Positions 8,854-16,030 of a stretch of 64,000 nt of DNA are shown here, in pieces. The notes beneath the pieces are model-generated. The model had not been told where the DNA came from. It did no database searches and saw nothing but the letters and a program-made list of their open reading frames with translations. Both the position numbers and the translations under genes were made by a program. Each line of letters begins with the position of its first letter. Position 1 is the first letter of the stretch. Source of the DNA: Orenia metallireducens (GTDB lineage: Bacteria > Bacillota > Halanaerobiia > Halobacteroidales > Halobacteroidaceae); assembly GCF_001693735.1 (NCBI RefSeq), contig NZ_LWDV01000008.1, positions 62,001-126,000 of the forward strand, written 5' to 3'.

Positions 8854-8939
8854 GTGATAGAATTCACTATTGTTGTATTGTTAAAAAATAACAATTAAAA
8901 CTCTTGCTATATTTCATTACCCATACTTTTAAATTTAAT

Positions 8940-8959
8940 AATAGGACAAATGTCCTATT
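8940..8959. promoter_or_regulatory. Palindrome downstream of the GntR gene
   Basis: AATAGGACA and TGTCCTATT form perfect arms around AA. It could be a weak terminator of the regulator gene (no clear T-tract) or a protein-binding site. The surrounding 210-base spacer shows no gene. Confidence 0.35.
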
Positions 8960-9063
8960 GAAATTTTATTAAATAATTTAGATATATCATTAAAAATCAA
9001 AATGTACAATAAATTTCTGAATCAAGTTAAAGTTACCCTTGGTATAAAGCAATTATCTTCAAA

Positions 9064-9984
9064 CTAATGTTTATTTAACCAATTAATCCAATTGAAAGTT
9101 TTCTTAATATATCTAAACATAGAGTATTTTATCTTTCTAGTAAGTTCAAGTAAGGATCCTTTAAACCTAGACTTTTTCTTGATTAGCGTTAAAATTAAAA
9201 ATAGAATTATGGCAGTATAAATCTGGATTAAAACAGCATTTTCATTTTGTCCAAAGAATCTTTTTATTTTCAAATGTTGTTTAATTCACTTAAAGAACAA
9301 TTCTATTTGCCAACGTTCTTTATACAGTTCAGCTATAACACGGGCTTCTAAGTCAAACCTATTTGTTAAGATATCAATAGTTTTTTCTTTATTATCCTTA
9401 TCAATTATTTTAGCCTTAACTAATCTCATAGGATATTTCATTCTAGTTTTTGATGTATGATCTCCTAGCATAACATCAGCATCTAATAATATATTGGTCT
9501 GTATATCTTTAGTAGTTAAAGGCGTAGTTTGGATAATTTCGATTTTAGTATTTGACTTTGCCCTTGTTACAAAGTAAATATCATCCTTTATAAATTGATC
9601 AAATTTCTCATAATGAATATAGGCTCTATCAAAAAGATAAGTAACACTAGGGTCTAATTTCAATTTATCAAATACTTCCTTGTCATGAATAATAGCATTA
9701 GTAATAAGGATATTTTCAGGGGCTTCATTATTTAAATCATATACAGTATGAAGCTTAATACCACCCTTGCTTTTTCTAAATTTAGCCCAAGGAAATAATG
9801 ATAAACATAGGCTAACAGTTGAAGAATCTATGATTTTTACTAAGCCTATATCTTTCAAGTTCTTTCTAAGACCTTGCTTAGCTTTAAGTTTATTAAATAA
9901 ATGCTGAAAAATTTCAAAAAAGATTATATTATTTCTACTTTCATTTTTACGAGAAAGTTGAGATTTACTTATTTTATCTAATTA
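9064..9984 (-). pseudogene. IS4-family transposase remnant (truncated, in-frame TGA)
   Basis: Read on the minus strand, this is the C-terminal three quarters of an IS4-type DDE transposase. IDSSTVSL carries the first Asp, YLFDRAYI the second, and YKERWQIELFFK the Glu. The frame is interrupted by TGA at 9286-9288, where the family has Trp (LFFK-W-IKQHLKIKRFFG). The same frame then continues to 9064, so a TGG-to-TGA change is the simplest explanation. The N-terminal domain is missing: the frame runs only to a stop near 9984 and has no usable start there. No terminal inverted repeats were recognised. Confidence 0.85.
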
Positions 9985-10115
9985 TTTAGATGCAACGCTA
10001 GTGTAGCCAGGTAGGCATTAATGATTTAATATTTTAGTTAACTAGGGAGAAGCCTTAGAGTTTTAGGAATCATTGTGTCACCAATGGGTTGAAACCTGTG
10101 GTTAAATAATTTTGG
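9985..10115 (+). other. Possible 3' relic of a TnpB gene with its structured right end
   Basis: A short open stretch reads RCNASVAR then stop. This resembles the RDxNAS-type C-terminus of TnpB proteins of IS200/IS605 elements. It is followed by stacked hairpins: CATTG/CAATG, then GGTT-GA-AACC. Structured 3' ends are typical of TnpB elements, where they form the guide RNA. The rest of the gene is absent. The call rests on motif resemblance alone. Confidence 0.35.
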
Positions 10116-10138
10116 CAATTGCTTTTAGTAATATTTTC

Positions 10139-10167
10139 TTGACATAAAATTATTAATTATATATAAT
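10139..10167 (+). promoter_or_regulatory. Sigma-A-type promoter of the methyltransferase-arsR operon
   Basis: A consensus TTGACA (10139-10144) and TATAAT (10162-10167) are separated by 17 bases. Confidence 0.85.
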
Positions 10168-10213
10168 TATATTAGAGATTAATGATATACTTATATAAAT
10201 AAAATTTTTTAAT

Positions 10214-10241
10214 AACTACATTAGAATATTCTAATGTAGTT
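10214..10241. promoter_or_regulatory. Palindromic candidate ArsR operator
   Basis: A perfect 28-bp palindrome with half-site AACTACATTAGAAT lies 46 bases downstream of the -10 box and 53 bases before the first gene. ArsR/SmtB repressors bind AT-rich inverted repeats near promoters, and arsR is the second gene of the operon, so autoregulation is plausible. A transcription-attenuating hairpin is the alternative. Confidence 0.6.
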
Positions 10242-10294
10242 AAATAATTAAAAGGTTTGATTTATAAGCTAGAATTAAGGAGGAGTAGAGTCAT

Positions 10295-10915
10295 ATGGAG
10301 AGTAAACACTATTTTGATAAAGTAGCTAAGAACTGGGATATTATGAGAGCTGAATTCTTCTCTGATAGTGTAAGAGAAAAGGCGTACTCTGTAGCAAAAG
10401 TCAAAGAAGGAAAAGCAGCCGATATTGGTGCAGGTACTGGATTTATAACTGAAGGTCTAGTTAAGAGAGAAATAGAAGTAATTGCAGTAGACCAATCTCT
10501 AGAGATGCTTAATAAACTTAAGGAGAAGTTTGGGGATAAAGGTTATATTGAGTATCGTCAAGGCAATGCAGAGGAATTACCTTTAGAGGATGGAGAGGTA
10601 GATTATGTTTTTGCCAATATGTTCTTACACCACGTAGAGAAGCCAGTAGAGGTTATCAAAGAGATGGCTAGAGTATTAAAGGATGGTGGCAAGCTAGTAA
10701 TAACAGACTTAGATAAGCACAACTTTGAATCTTTAAGAAGAGAACAATGTGATAGATGGTTGGGTTTTGATAGGGAGGATATAGCTAAGTGGTTTATCCA
10801 AGCGGGATTAAAAGATATTAATGTAGATTGTCTAGGATCAAATTGCTGTACTATAAAAGATTGTAACTCTGAGAAGATAAGTATTAGTATATTTATTGCA
10901 TCTGCTACAAAGTAG
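10295..10915 (+). CDS. SAM-dependent methyltransferase linked to ArsR
   Basis: A 206-residue class I methyltransferase. The SAM motif I is ADIGAGTGFIT (about residues 42-52), an acidic VDQS follows, then NAEELPLEDGEVDYVFANMF and an LKDGGKLVITD strand. A cysteine-rich tail (CLGSNCCTIKDC) could bind a soft metal or metalloid. It heads an operon with ArsR, a CSCS-containing permease and a thioredoxin-like protein. It is shorter than canonical ArsM and lacks its usual layout, so arsenite methylation is only a hypothesis. The AAGGAGGAG ribosome site lies close before the ATG. Confidence 0.75.
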   Translation: MESKHYFDKVAKNWDIMRAEFFSDSVREKAYSVAKVKEGKAADIGAGTGFITEGLVKREIEVIAVDQSLEMLNKLKEKFGDKGYIEYRQGNAEELPLEDGEVDYVFANMFLHHVEKPVEVIKEMARVLKDGGKLVITDLDKHNFESLRREQCDRWLGFDREDIAKWFIQAGLKDINVDCLGSNCCTIKDCNSEKISISIFIASATK

Positions 10916-10976
10916 AGACGGTTATATTATAGAATGTAGAATTAATTTATAATAGATAAACTAGGAGGAAAAATAT

Positions 10977-11291
10977 ATGCCATTATTAGCTAAGCTAAAG
11001 AGTGACTTATTTAAAGCATTAGCACATCCAATTAGAATTCAAATCTTAGAATTATTAAGAGAAGGGGAGTTATGTGTTTGCCATATCTATGAACATTTAG
11101 ACCAGAGCCAATCCAATATCTCCCAACATCTTGCCAAGTTAAAGAATGCCCAATTAGTTAAAGATAGAAAAGATGGACTACAGGTCTATTATAGCCTAAA
11201 GGATGAGAAGGTTATTGAAATTTTAAAGATAGCTAAAGTGATTTTACTAAAGCAATTAGAGGAGACTAGAGAGTCATTATTAGAGGGGTGA
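10977..11291 (+). CDS. arsR: ArsR-family metalloid-responsive repressor
   Basis: A 104-residue winged-helix repressor. ELCVCHI holds Cys33 and Cys35, the ArsR-type As(III)/Sb(III) site in helix 3. SQSNISQHLAKLK is the recognition helix. When metalloid binds, such proteins leave their operator. It lies between the methyltransferase and the permease, and a palindrome at 10214-10241 is a candidate target. TAGGAGGAAAA precedes the ATG. The stop overlaps a short out-of-frame ATG; the permease starts 6 bases later. Confidence 0.92.
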   Translation: MPLLAKLKSDLFKALAHPIRIQILELLREGELCVCHIYEHLDQSQSNISQHLAKLKNAQLVKDRKDGLQVYYSLKDEKVIEILKIAKVILLKQLEETRESLLEG

Positions 11292-11297
11292 TGGAGA

Positions 11298-12248
11298 GTG
11301 ATAAAATGGTTTGCCGATTTGGTGATTTATAATTGGCTTAATTTTAGTGAAGGAACTCGCTTAGGTGAGTCAGTACATTTTTTCTTTTATGATACGATTA
11401 AGATTATAGTTTTATTAAGTATTATGATATTTTTCATTTCAATTCTTAGAAGTTTCTTTCCGCCAGAGAAGACTAAGAAGTTATTAAGTAACAGAGGTAA
11501 GTTTGTGGGTAATTTCTTAGCATCTGCTTTAGGGGTAGTAACTCCTTTCTGTTCCTGTTCTTCTGTCCCGATCTTTATTGGATTTATCGAATCAGGTGTA
11601 CCTTTGGGTATTACCTTTTCCTTCTTAATTACTTCACCAATCGTTAATGAAGTAGCATTAGTAATGTTATATTCATTATTTGGTTGGAAGATAGGAACAC
11701 TATATTTAATTAGTGGAATAGTTGTTGGAGTAGTTGGGGGAATGATTATAGGAAGTATGGGCTTAGAGTCTGAGGTAGAAGAGTATGTCTATCAGATTCA
11801 GATCGATGATGATGAGGAGATAAAGGAGTTAACCTGGGAGCAGAGAATTGATTATGCCAAGGGAGAGGTCAAGGATATAGTAGGACGAGTCTGGAAGTAT
11901 GTCTTAGTTGGAATTGGGATTGGAGCTTTAATCCATGGTTATGCTCCCGCAGAGGTATTGGCTAAGTATGCAGGTGAAGGAAATCCTTTATCTGTCATAG
12001 TAGCTGTATTGATAGGTATCCCTCTTTACTCCAATGCTATGGGGACAATTCCCATTGCTCAAGCACTTCTAGATAAAGGTGTAGCTTTAGGAACAGCCTT
12101 AAGCTTTATGATGGCTACTACAGCATTGTCATTGCCAGAGATGATTATCTTACGTAAAGTGATTAAGCCTAAGCTGATAGCAATTTTTATTACTGTAGTG
12201 GGAATAGCTATTATTGGGGTAGGATATATGTTCAATTTTATTATGTAG
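11298..12248 (+). CDS. UPF0718/ArsP-type permease
   Basis: A 316-residue membrane permease of the UPF0718 (DUF318) family, the family of ArsP, which exports trivalent organoarsenicals. There are about eight hydrophobic segments in two halves. The first half carries TPFCSCSSVPIF, with a Cys-x-Cys, and the second half has GIPLYSNAMGTIPIAQ. The start is GTG at 11298, with AGGGGTGA seven bases before; the ATG at 11291 is out of frame. Position after arsR and beside a methyltransferase supports export of arsenite or a methylated product. Confidence 0.82.
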   Translation: MIKWFADLVIYNWLNFSEGTRLGESVHFFFYDTIKIIVLLSIMIFFISILRSFFPPEKTKKLLSNRGKFVGNFLASALGVVTPFCSCSSVPIFIGFIESGVPLGITFSFLITSPIVNEVALVMLYSLFGWKIGTLYLISGIVVGVVGGMIIGSMGLESEVEEYVYQIQIDDDEEIKELTWEQRIDYAKGEVKDIVGRVWKYVLVGIGIGALIHGYAPAEVLAKYAGEGNPLSVIVAVLIGIPLYSNAMGTIPIAQALLDKGVALGTALSFMMATTALSLPEMIILRKVIKPKLIAIFITVVGIAIIGVGYMFNFIM

Positions 12249-12249
12249 T

Positions 12250-12543
12250 ATGTATAAATTATTGATAAATAATTTTGAAGGGAGGTTGGATTCAATTTTA
12301 GAATTATCAAGAGAAAAAAGGAATAGATTAATTAATGAGATTCAAGGCTTCTTCTATGATGAAAGAGAAGAGGAGATTGGAATTATTGCTGCTGAAAAGG
12401 TACTGGATTTCTTTTTAGAAGAGTTGGGGGCTTTAATCTATAATAAAGGCTTAGATGATTCTAGGCTTTGGTTTGCAAAGAAGTTGGAGAATATAGAGAT
12501 AGATTATGATTTATTATATAAAAATACTAATTCAAAAAGATAA
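12250..12543 (+). CDS. DUF2164 family protein
   Basis: A 97-residue soluble protein matching DUF2164: LSREKRNRLINEIQGFFYDEREEEIG, then VLDFFLEELGALIYNKGLDD. The function is unknown. The only ATG (12250) follows the permease stop by one base but has no ribosome site. The strong GGGAGG at 12280-12285 instead points at a rare ATT start at 12295, which would give the usual family N-terminus, or at TTG 12286, which is too close. It lies between the permease and the thioredoxin-like gene. Confidence 0.75.
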   Translation: MYKLLINNFEGRLDSILELSREKRNRLINEIQGFFYDEREEEIGIIAAEKVLDFFLEELGALIYNKGLDDSRLWFAKKLENIEIDYDLLYKNTNSKR

Positions 12544-12559
12544 ATAGGAGGGAATTTTA

Positions 12560-12790
12560 ATGAAAGTTACTGTTTATGGTGGAGGGTGTAAAAACTGTAT
12601 TACTTTAGCTGATAATGCTAAGGCTGCAGCTAAAGAGTTGGGGGTTGAAATTGAATTAGAGAAAGTAACTGATATGGCTGAAATTGCAATAGCTGGGATT
12701 ATGAAGACCCCTGGCTTAGCAATTGATGGTAAGGTTAAAATAAAGGGTAGAGTAGCAAGTAAAGAGGAGATTAAGAAGTTGCTTAAGTAA
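12560..12790 (+). CDS. Thioredoxin-like redox-active disulfide protein
   Basis: A 76-residue glutaredoxin/thioredoxin-fold protein of the TM0996/MTH895 type. It has an N-terminal GGCKNC (Cys10 and Cys13), the cis-proline region KTPGLAIDG and a short C-terminal helix. Proteins of this kind are commonly encoded beside UPF0718 permeases in anaerobes and may reduce or hand over the transported metalloid. TAGGAGGGAA lies before the ATG. It is probably cytoplasmic, as no signal peptide is present. Confidence 0.88.
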   Translation: MKVTVYGGGCKNCITLADNAKAAAKELGVEIELEKVTDMAEIAIAGIMKTPGLAIDGKVKIKGRVASKEEIKKLLK

Positions 12791-12831
12791 GATTAAATCT
12801 AGAGTTGATATTAAATCTGTAGGTGAGAGAG

Positions 12832-13311
12832 ATGATATATCTATTAACTTTCTTGTTAACGATAGTTCTGTTTATAAAGGATAAAGAGAAGACAATAGCT
12901 GGTGTTAGGATAGGGATAAAGAAGCTAATCAAGAATTTATCTGTATTTTTGAATATGATAATTTTAGTATCTATTTCACTCTATTTTGTATCTGATCAGA
13001 TGATTGTGAAGTTTTTAGGGCAGAGTAGTGGTTTTATAGGGCTTATATTAGCTATGCTCTTAGGTTCAATCTCTTTGATGCCAGGTTTTATTGCTTTTCC
13101 TTTGGCAGGAATATTATTAGCTAAGGGTGTTAGCTATACGGTGATTGGTGGATTTACTACTACATTGATGATGGTTGGAGTACTAACTTATCCAATTGAA
13201 AAGGAGTTTTTTGGAATAAGGGTAACTATTATTAGAAACTTTATAAGTTTAGTAGTAGCTTTATTGGTCTCACTATTGGTGGGTATCTTCTATGGGGAGA
13301 TAATAATATGA
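12832..13311 (+). CDS. Half-size membrane permease (first of pair)
   Basis: A 159-residue protein with about five hydrophobic helices and a conserved-looking LGSISLMPGFIAFPLAGILL stretch, resembling one half of a UPF0718 permease. It lacks the CSCS motif of the full-length permease upstream. The ATG at 12832 follows AGGTGA by five bases; GTG 12823 overlaps that site. Its 3' end overlaps the next gene (ATGA), so the two halves probably form one heteromeric transporter. The substrate is unknown. Confidence 0.65.
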   Translation: MIYLLTFLLTIVLFIKDKEKTIAGVRIGIKKLIKNLSVFLNMIILVSISLYFVSDQMIVKFLGQSSGFIGLILAMLLGSISLMPGFIAFPLAGILLAKGVSYTVIGGFTTTLMMVGVLTYPIEKEFFGIRVTIIRNFISLVVALLVSLLVGIFYGEIII

Positions 13312-13838
13312 ACTTAAATAATTTGAAAAAATATGGTCTATTTATGTTGTTTATTGTCTTTGTGTTATTAAGTTTTATATTTAACTATAATGTAGGGGAA
13401 GGAATATATGATAACTTTCTTCAATTCACCCTAACAATGGTAAAGTTTCTGCCAGCAGTATTTATCTTGATTGGTCTTTTTGATACTTGGGTAGATAGAG
13501 AAGTTATAGAGAGGCATTTGGGTAATCAATCAAATCATCTTGCCTTTATCTGGGCTATCTTGTTATCTGGTACTACAGTAGGAGGACTATATGTAGCTTT
13601 TCCTGTTGCTCATTCCCTGTTGAAAAAAGGGGCTAGCTTAAGGATTATCTTTACATATATTGGGGCTGCAGCTATCTGTAGAATACCAATGACTCTATTT
13701 GAGGCTTCTTATGTAGGGATTAAATTTACCTTGATTAGACTGCTTACCTCTATTCCTCTAATTATTATAAGTAGCATCTTATTAGAGAAGTATTTAAAAG
13801 GTAGAGGTTATCAGATAATTGATGAGTTAACCTCCTAA
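13308..13838 (+). CDS. Half-size membrane permease (second of pair)
   Basis: A 176-residue membrane protein with about five helices. LLSGTTVGGLYVAFPVAHSL is the counterpart of the first partner's PGFIAFPLAG region. It overlaps that partner by 4 bases and is the last gene before a terminator. Together the two have roughly the length of the 316-residue permease, which suggests a split paralogue. A single Cys lies in AAAICRIP. Confidence 0.65.
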   Translation: MNLNNLKKYGLFMLFIVFVLLSFIFNYNVGEGIYDNFLQFTLTMVKFLPAVFILIGLFDTWVDREVIERHLGNQSNHLAFIWAILLSGTTVGGLYVAFPVAHSLLKKGASLRIIFTYIGAAAICRIPMTLFEASYVGIKFTLIRLLTSIPLIIISSILLEKYLKGRGYQIIDELTS

Positions 13839-13900
13839 GAGTAAACCATCAACTTTTATGAGTGAATATCTTTAGAAGAGCATATAATCACCTTATAGTT

Positions 13901-13929
13901 ATTCCTCCTCATTTGAGGGGGAATTTTTA
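13901..13929 (+). terminator. Terminator of the metalloid operon
   Basis: ATTCCTCCTC pairs with GAGGGGGAAT (one G-T) around an ATTT loop, followed by TTTTA. Confidence 0.85.
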
Positions 13930-14023
13930 CTTTTAAGTTAGTTAATTCTATTAAAGTCTCGAGTTAATAGAAAAAATGTTATATCAGAATATCGTGTTAT
14001 ATTAAAAGACATGGAAATATTTC

Positions 14024-14090
14024 TTGCAATTTCAATTTAGTAGCGCTATAATTAGATTGCACACAATTAAATTGAGTCAAATTTAATTGT
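14024..14090 (+). promoter_or_regulatory. ohrR promoter and OhrR operator
   Basis: TTGCAA (14024) and TATAAT (14047) are 17 bases apart. Immediately downstream is a perfect inverted repeat with 11-bp arms (ACAATTAAATT around GAGTCA, 14063-14090). It closely resembles the CAATTAAATTG-type operator of Bacillus OhrR. The placement over the start of transcription implies autorepression. Confidence 0.85.
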
Positions 14091-14107
14091 TGAAATAAAA
14101 AGGGGTG

Positions 14108-14551
14108 ATGGATATTACTAATGATGATTTATTAAAGATTGAGAACCAATTATGTTTTCCCATATATGTTGCTTCAAAGGAGATTATTAGGATTTACAAA
14201 CCTTATCTTAAAAAGTTAAATTTAACATATACCCAGTATATTGTAATGCTTGTTCTTTGGGAGGAGGATAATATCTCTGTGAAGGATATTGGAGAGAAGT
14301 TATATTTGGATTCTGGAACTTTAACTCCAGTATTAAAGAAATTAGAGAAGATGAATTTAGTTGAAAGGAAGAGAAGTAAGGAGGATGAGAGGGTTTTAAT
14401 TATAGCTTTAACTGAAAAAGGGAAAGACCTAAAAGAGAGAGCTTTTGAGATACCAACTAAGGCTTTCTGTAAAACAGGGTTAACAGAGGAAGATGCTTTA
14501 TTGTTAAAAGCGAAGTTAGATGAATTAGTGAAAAATCTTATAAATAATTAA
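14108..14551 (+). CDS. ohrR: OhrR-like MarR-family peroxide sensor
   Basis: A 147-residue MarR-type regulator very similar in layout to Bacillus OhrR. The peroxide-sensing Cys16 is in NQLCFPIY. YKPYLKKLNLTYTQY precedes the winged helix, and YLDSGTLTPVLKKLE and RKRSKEDERV form the DNA-binding region. Oxidation of the cysteine by organic hydroperoxide releases DNA. ATG 14108 or GTG 14105 may be used; both overlap the AAGGGGTGAT ribosome site. The next gene encodes a peroxidase, a fitting target. Confidence 0.92.
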   Translation: MDITNDDLLKIENQLCFPIYVASKEIIRIYKPYLKKLNLTYTQYIVMLVLWEEDNISVKDIGEKLYLDSGTLTPVLKKLEKMNLVERKRSKEDERVLIIALTEKGKDLKERAFEIPTKAFCKTGLTEEDALLLKAKLDELVKNLINN

Positions 14552-14572
14552 AAATTAAAAGGAGTTGATAGA

Positions 14573-15118
14573 ATGTCTATTTATAATTTTAAGGTTAAAG
14601 CTGTAGATGGTAAAGAGGTTAGCTTAGAAGAATATAAAGGTAAAGTACTTATAATAGCTAATACTGCAAGTAAATGTGGTTTTACTCCTCAATATGAAGA
14701 TTTACAAAAATTATACTCTAAGTATAAAAAGGAAGGGCTTGAGATTTTAGGATTTCCTTGCAATCAATTTGCTAATCAAGAGCCTGGAACTAGTCAAGAA
14801 GCACAGAGTTTTTGTACTATGAATTATGGTGTTGAATTCCCTATTTTTGCTAAGATCGATGTTAGAGGTGAAGATGTTATTCCATTATTTAAATACCTTA
14901 CAGATAAAGCTCCTCATCAAGGCTTTGATTTAGACAATCCTAATGGTAAGTTGATATACTCTGTTTTAAGTTCAAAATTCCCTAGTTATATTCATGGTGA
15001 CTCAATTAAATGGAACTTTACTAAATTTGTTATTGGTAGAGATGGAGAGGTTTTAAAGAGATTTGAACCATATGTAGAGCCAAGGGATATGGAAGGGTAT
15101 ATTAAAGAGGTCTTATAG
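14573..15118 (+). CDS. Glutathione-peroxidase-family thiol peroxidase
   Basis: A 181-residue GPx-family enzyme that reduces hydroperoxides. The catalytic Cys35 is in [12 protein letters not shown], where animal GPx has Sec. FPCNQF holds a second Cys (63), and a third at 81 could be the resolving residue. WNFTKFVIGRDG is the conserved C-terminal motif. Bacterial homologues usually draw electrons from thioredoxin, and a thioredoxin-reductase-like gene lies nearby. It is cotranscribed with ohrR (21-base gap, AAGGAGTTG ribosome site). Confidence 0.93.
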   Translation: MSIYNFKVKAVDGKEVSLEEYKGKVLIIANTASKCGFTPQYEDLQKLYSKYKKEGLEILGFPCNQFANQEPGTSQEAQSFCTMNYGVEFPIFAKIDVRGEDVIPLFKYLTDKAPHQGFDLDNPNGKLIYSVLSSKFPSYIHGDSIKWNFTKFVIGRDGEVLKRFEPYVEPRDMEGYIKEVL

Positions 15119-15164
15119 GTTGATAGTATTTTAATTTATTAAGGGCAAGGGGAGATTAAGGAGG

Positions 15165-15208
15165 AATTTGACTCAATTAAATTGTGCACAATTTAATTGA
15201 GTCAAATT
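15165..15208. promoter_or_regulatory. Second OhrR-type palindrome
   Basis: A perfect 44-bp palindrome (half-site core CAATTAAATTGTG, flanked by TTGACT) lies between the live peroxidase and its dead paralogue. It contains the same CAATTAAATTG unit and GAGTCA element as the ohrR operator, arranged inside out. It is a probable OhrR-binding site left upstream of the second peroxidase. Confidence 0.7.
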
Positions 15209-15299
15209 TACTATCTTTAATTGATTAAAAAGAGTTTATGGATAAGAATTGATAAAGGCAGGGAATGATTTATAAAATAATAGAAAAGGAGATGCTAAA

Positions 15300-15781
15300 A
15301 TGTCTATTTATGATTTTAAGGTTAAAGCTGCAGATGGCAAAGAGGTCAGCTTAGCAGAGTATAAAGGTAAAGTACTTATAATAATACGGCTAGTAAGTGT
15401 GGTTTTACTCCCCAATATGAGGAATTGGAAGAGCTATACAAGAAATACGGGAATGAAAAATTTGAGATATTGGCTTTCCCATGTAATCAATTTGGCAAGT
15501 AAGAGTCAGGAATTAATCAAGAGATTCAATCCTTTTGCCAGTTAAATTATGGAATCATTTTTCCTGTCTTTGCAAAGGTTAATGTTAATGGTTCTGATAA
15601 TATTCCATTATATGATTATCTTAAAGAAGAGTAATCTGGAGTATTAAATAAAGCGATTAAATGGAATTTCACCAAGTTTTTGATTGATGCCTAAGGTAAT
15701 GTAGTTAAAAGATATGCTCCTATCACTTCTCCATTAAAATTAGAAGAAGAGATTAAAAGATTGATAGAGCAAGCAGATTAG
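15300..15781 (+). pseudogene. Second glutathione peroxidase, frameshifted with three stops
   Basis: A paralogue of the upstream peroxidase. The first 28 codons are intact (MSIYDFKVKAADGKEVSLAE onward), then a 4-base deletion after GKVLII shifts the frame. The shifted frame continues recognisably ([52 protein letters not shown]). It carries three TAA stops near 15499, 15631 and 15691 where Gln, Lys or Glu would be expected. It still has a good ribosome site, so it died recently. Confidence 0.92.
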
Positions 15782-15803
15782 GGAGAAATTAGATAATAGA
15801 GAG

Positions 15804-15896
15804 ATTACGACAGTAACGAGTAATAAGTGACAAGTGATGAGAAGAGCTTCTTACTCGTTACCCGTCACTCGTCACTGATTACTAAACTGTCGTAAT
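15804..15896. repeat. MITE-like inverted-repeat element
   Basis: The 93-bp element has perfect 11-bp ends (ATTACGACAGT and ACTGTCGTAAT). Its inner arms of GTAACGAGTAATAAGTGAC type fold back on TTACTCGTTACCCGTCAC. Related copies or halves lie at 16944, 28198, 32850, 41430 and 51143. No coding sequence is present. Confidence 0.8.
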
Positions 15897-16030
15897 ATCC
15901 CCATTAATAGTTATTTTTTATAGTAAATTTTAGTTCAAATCTGGATATTATATAAAGCACTGCCAATCAAATAGTGAAATCCGCTTAATTATTTGATATA
16001 ATGGATAAAATAAACTAAGAGGTGAGAGTT

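Noticed and set aside
9286-9288. TGA in the transposase as a selenocysteine codon
   Set aside because: The family has Trp at this position, the gene is already truncated, and no selenocysteine insertion hairpin is apparent after the TGA. A nonsense mutation is simpler.
10000-10120. Cobalamin or c-di-GMP riboswitch before the methyltransferase
   Set aside because: The GCCAGGTAGGC stretch looks suggestive, but the conserved cores of these riboswitches are absent, and the stretch lies upstream of the promoter at 10139.
15499-15693. Three TAA codons in the second peroxidase as reassigned codons
   Set aside because: Neighbouring genes end normally with TAA, and the gene also has a 4-base frameshift, so it is a pseudogene.
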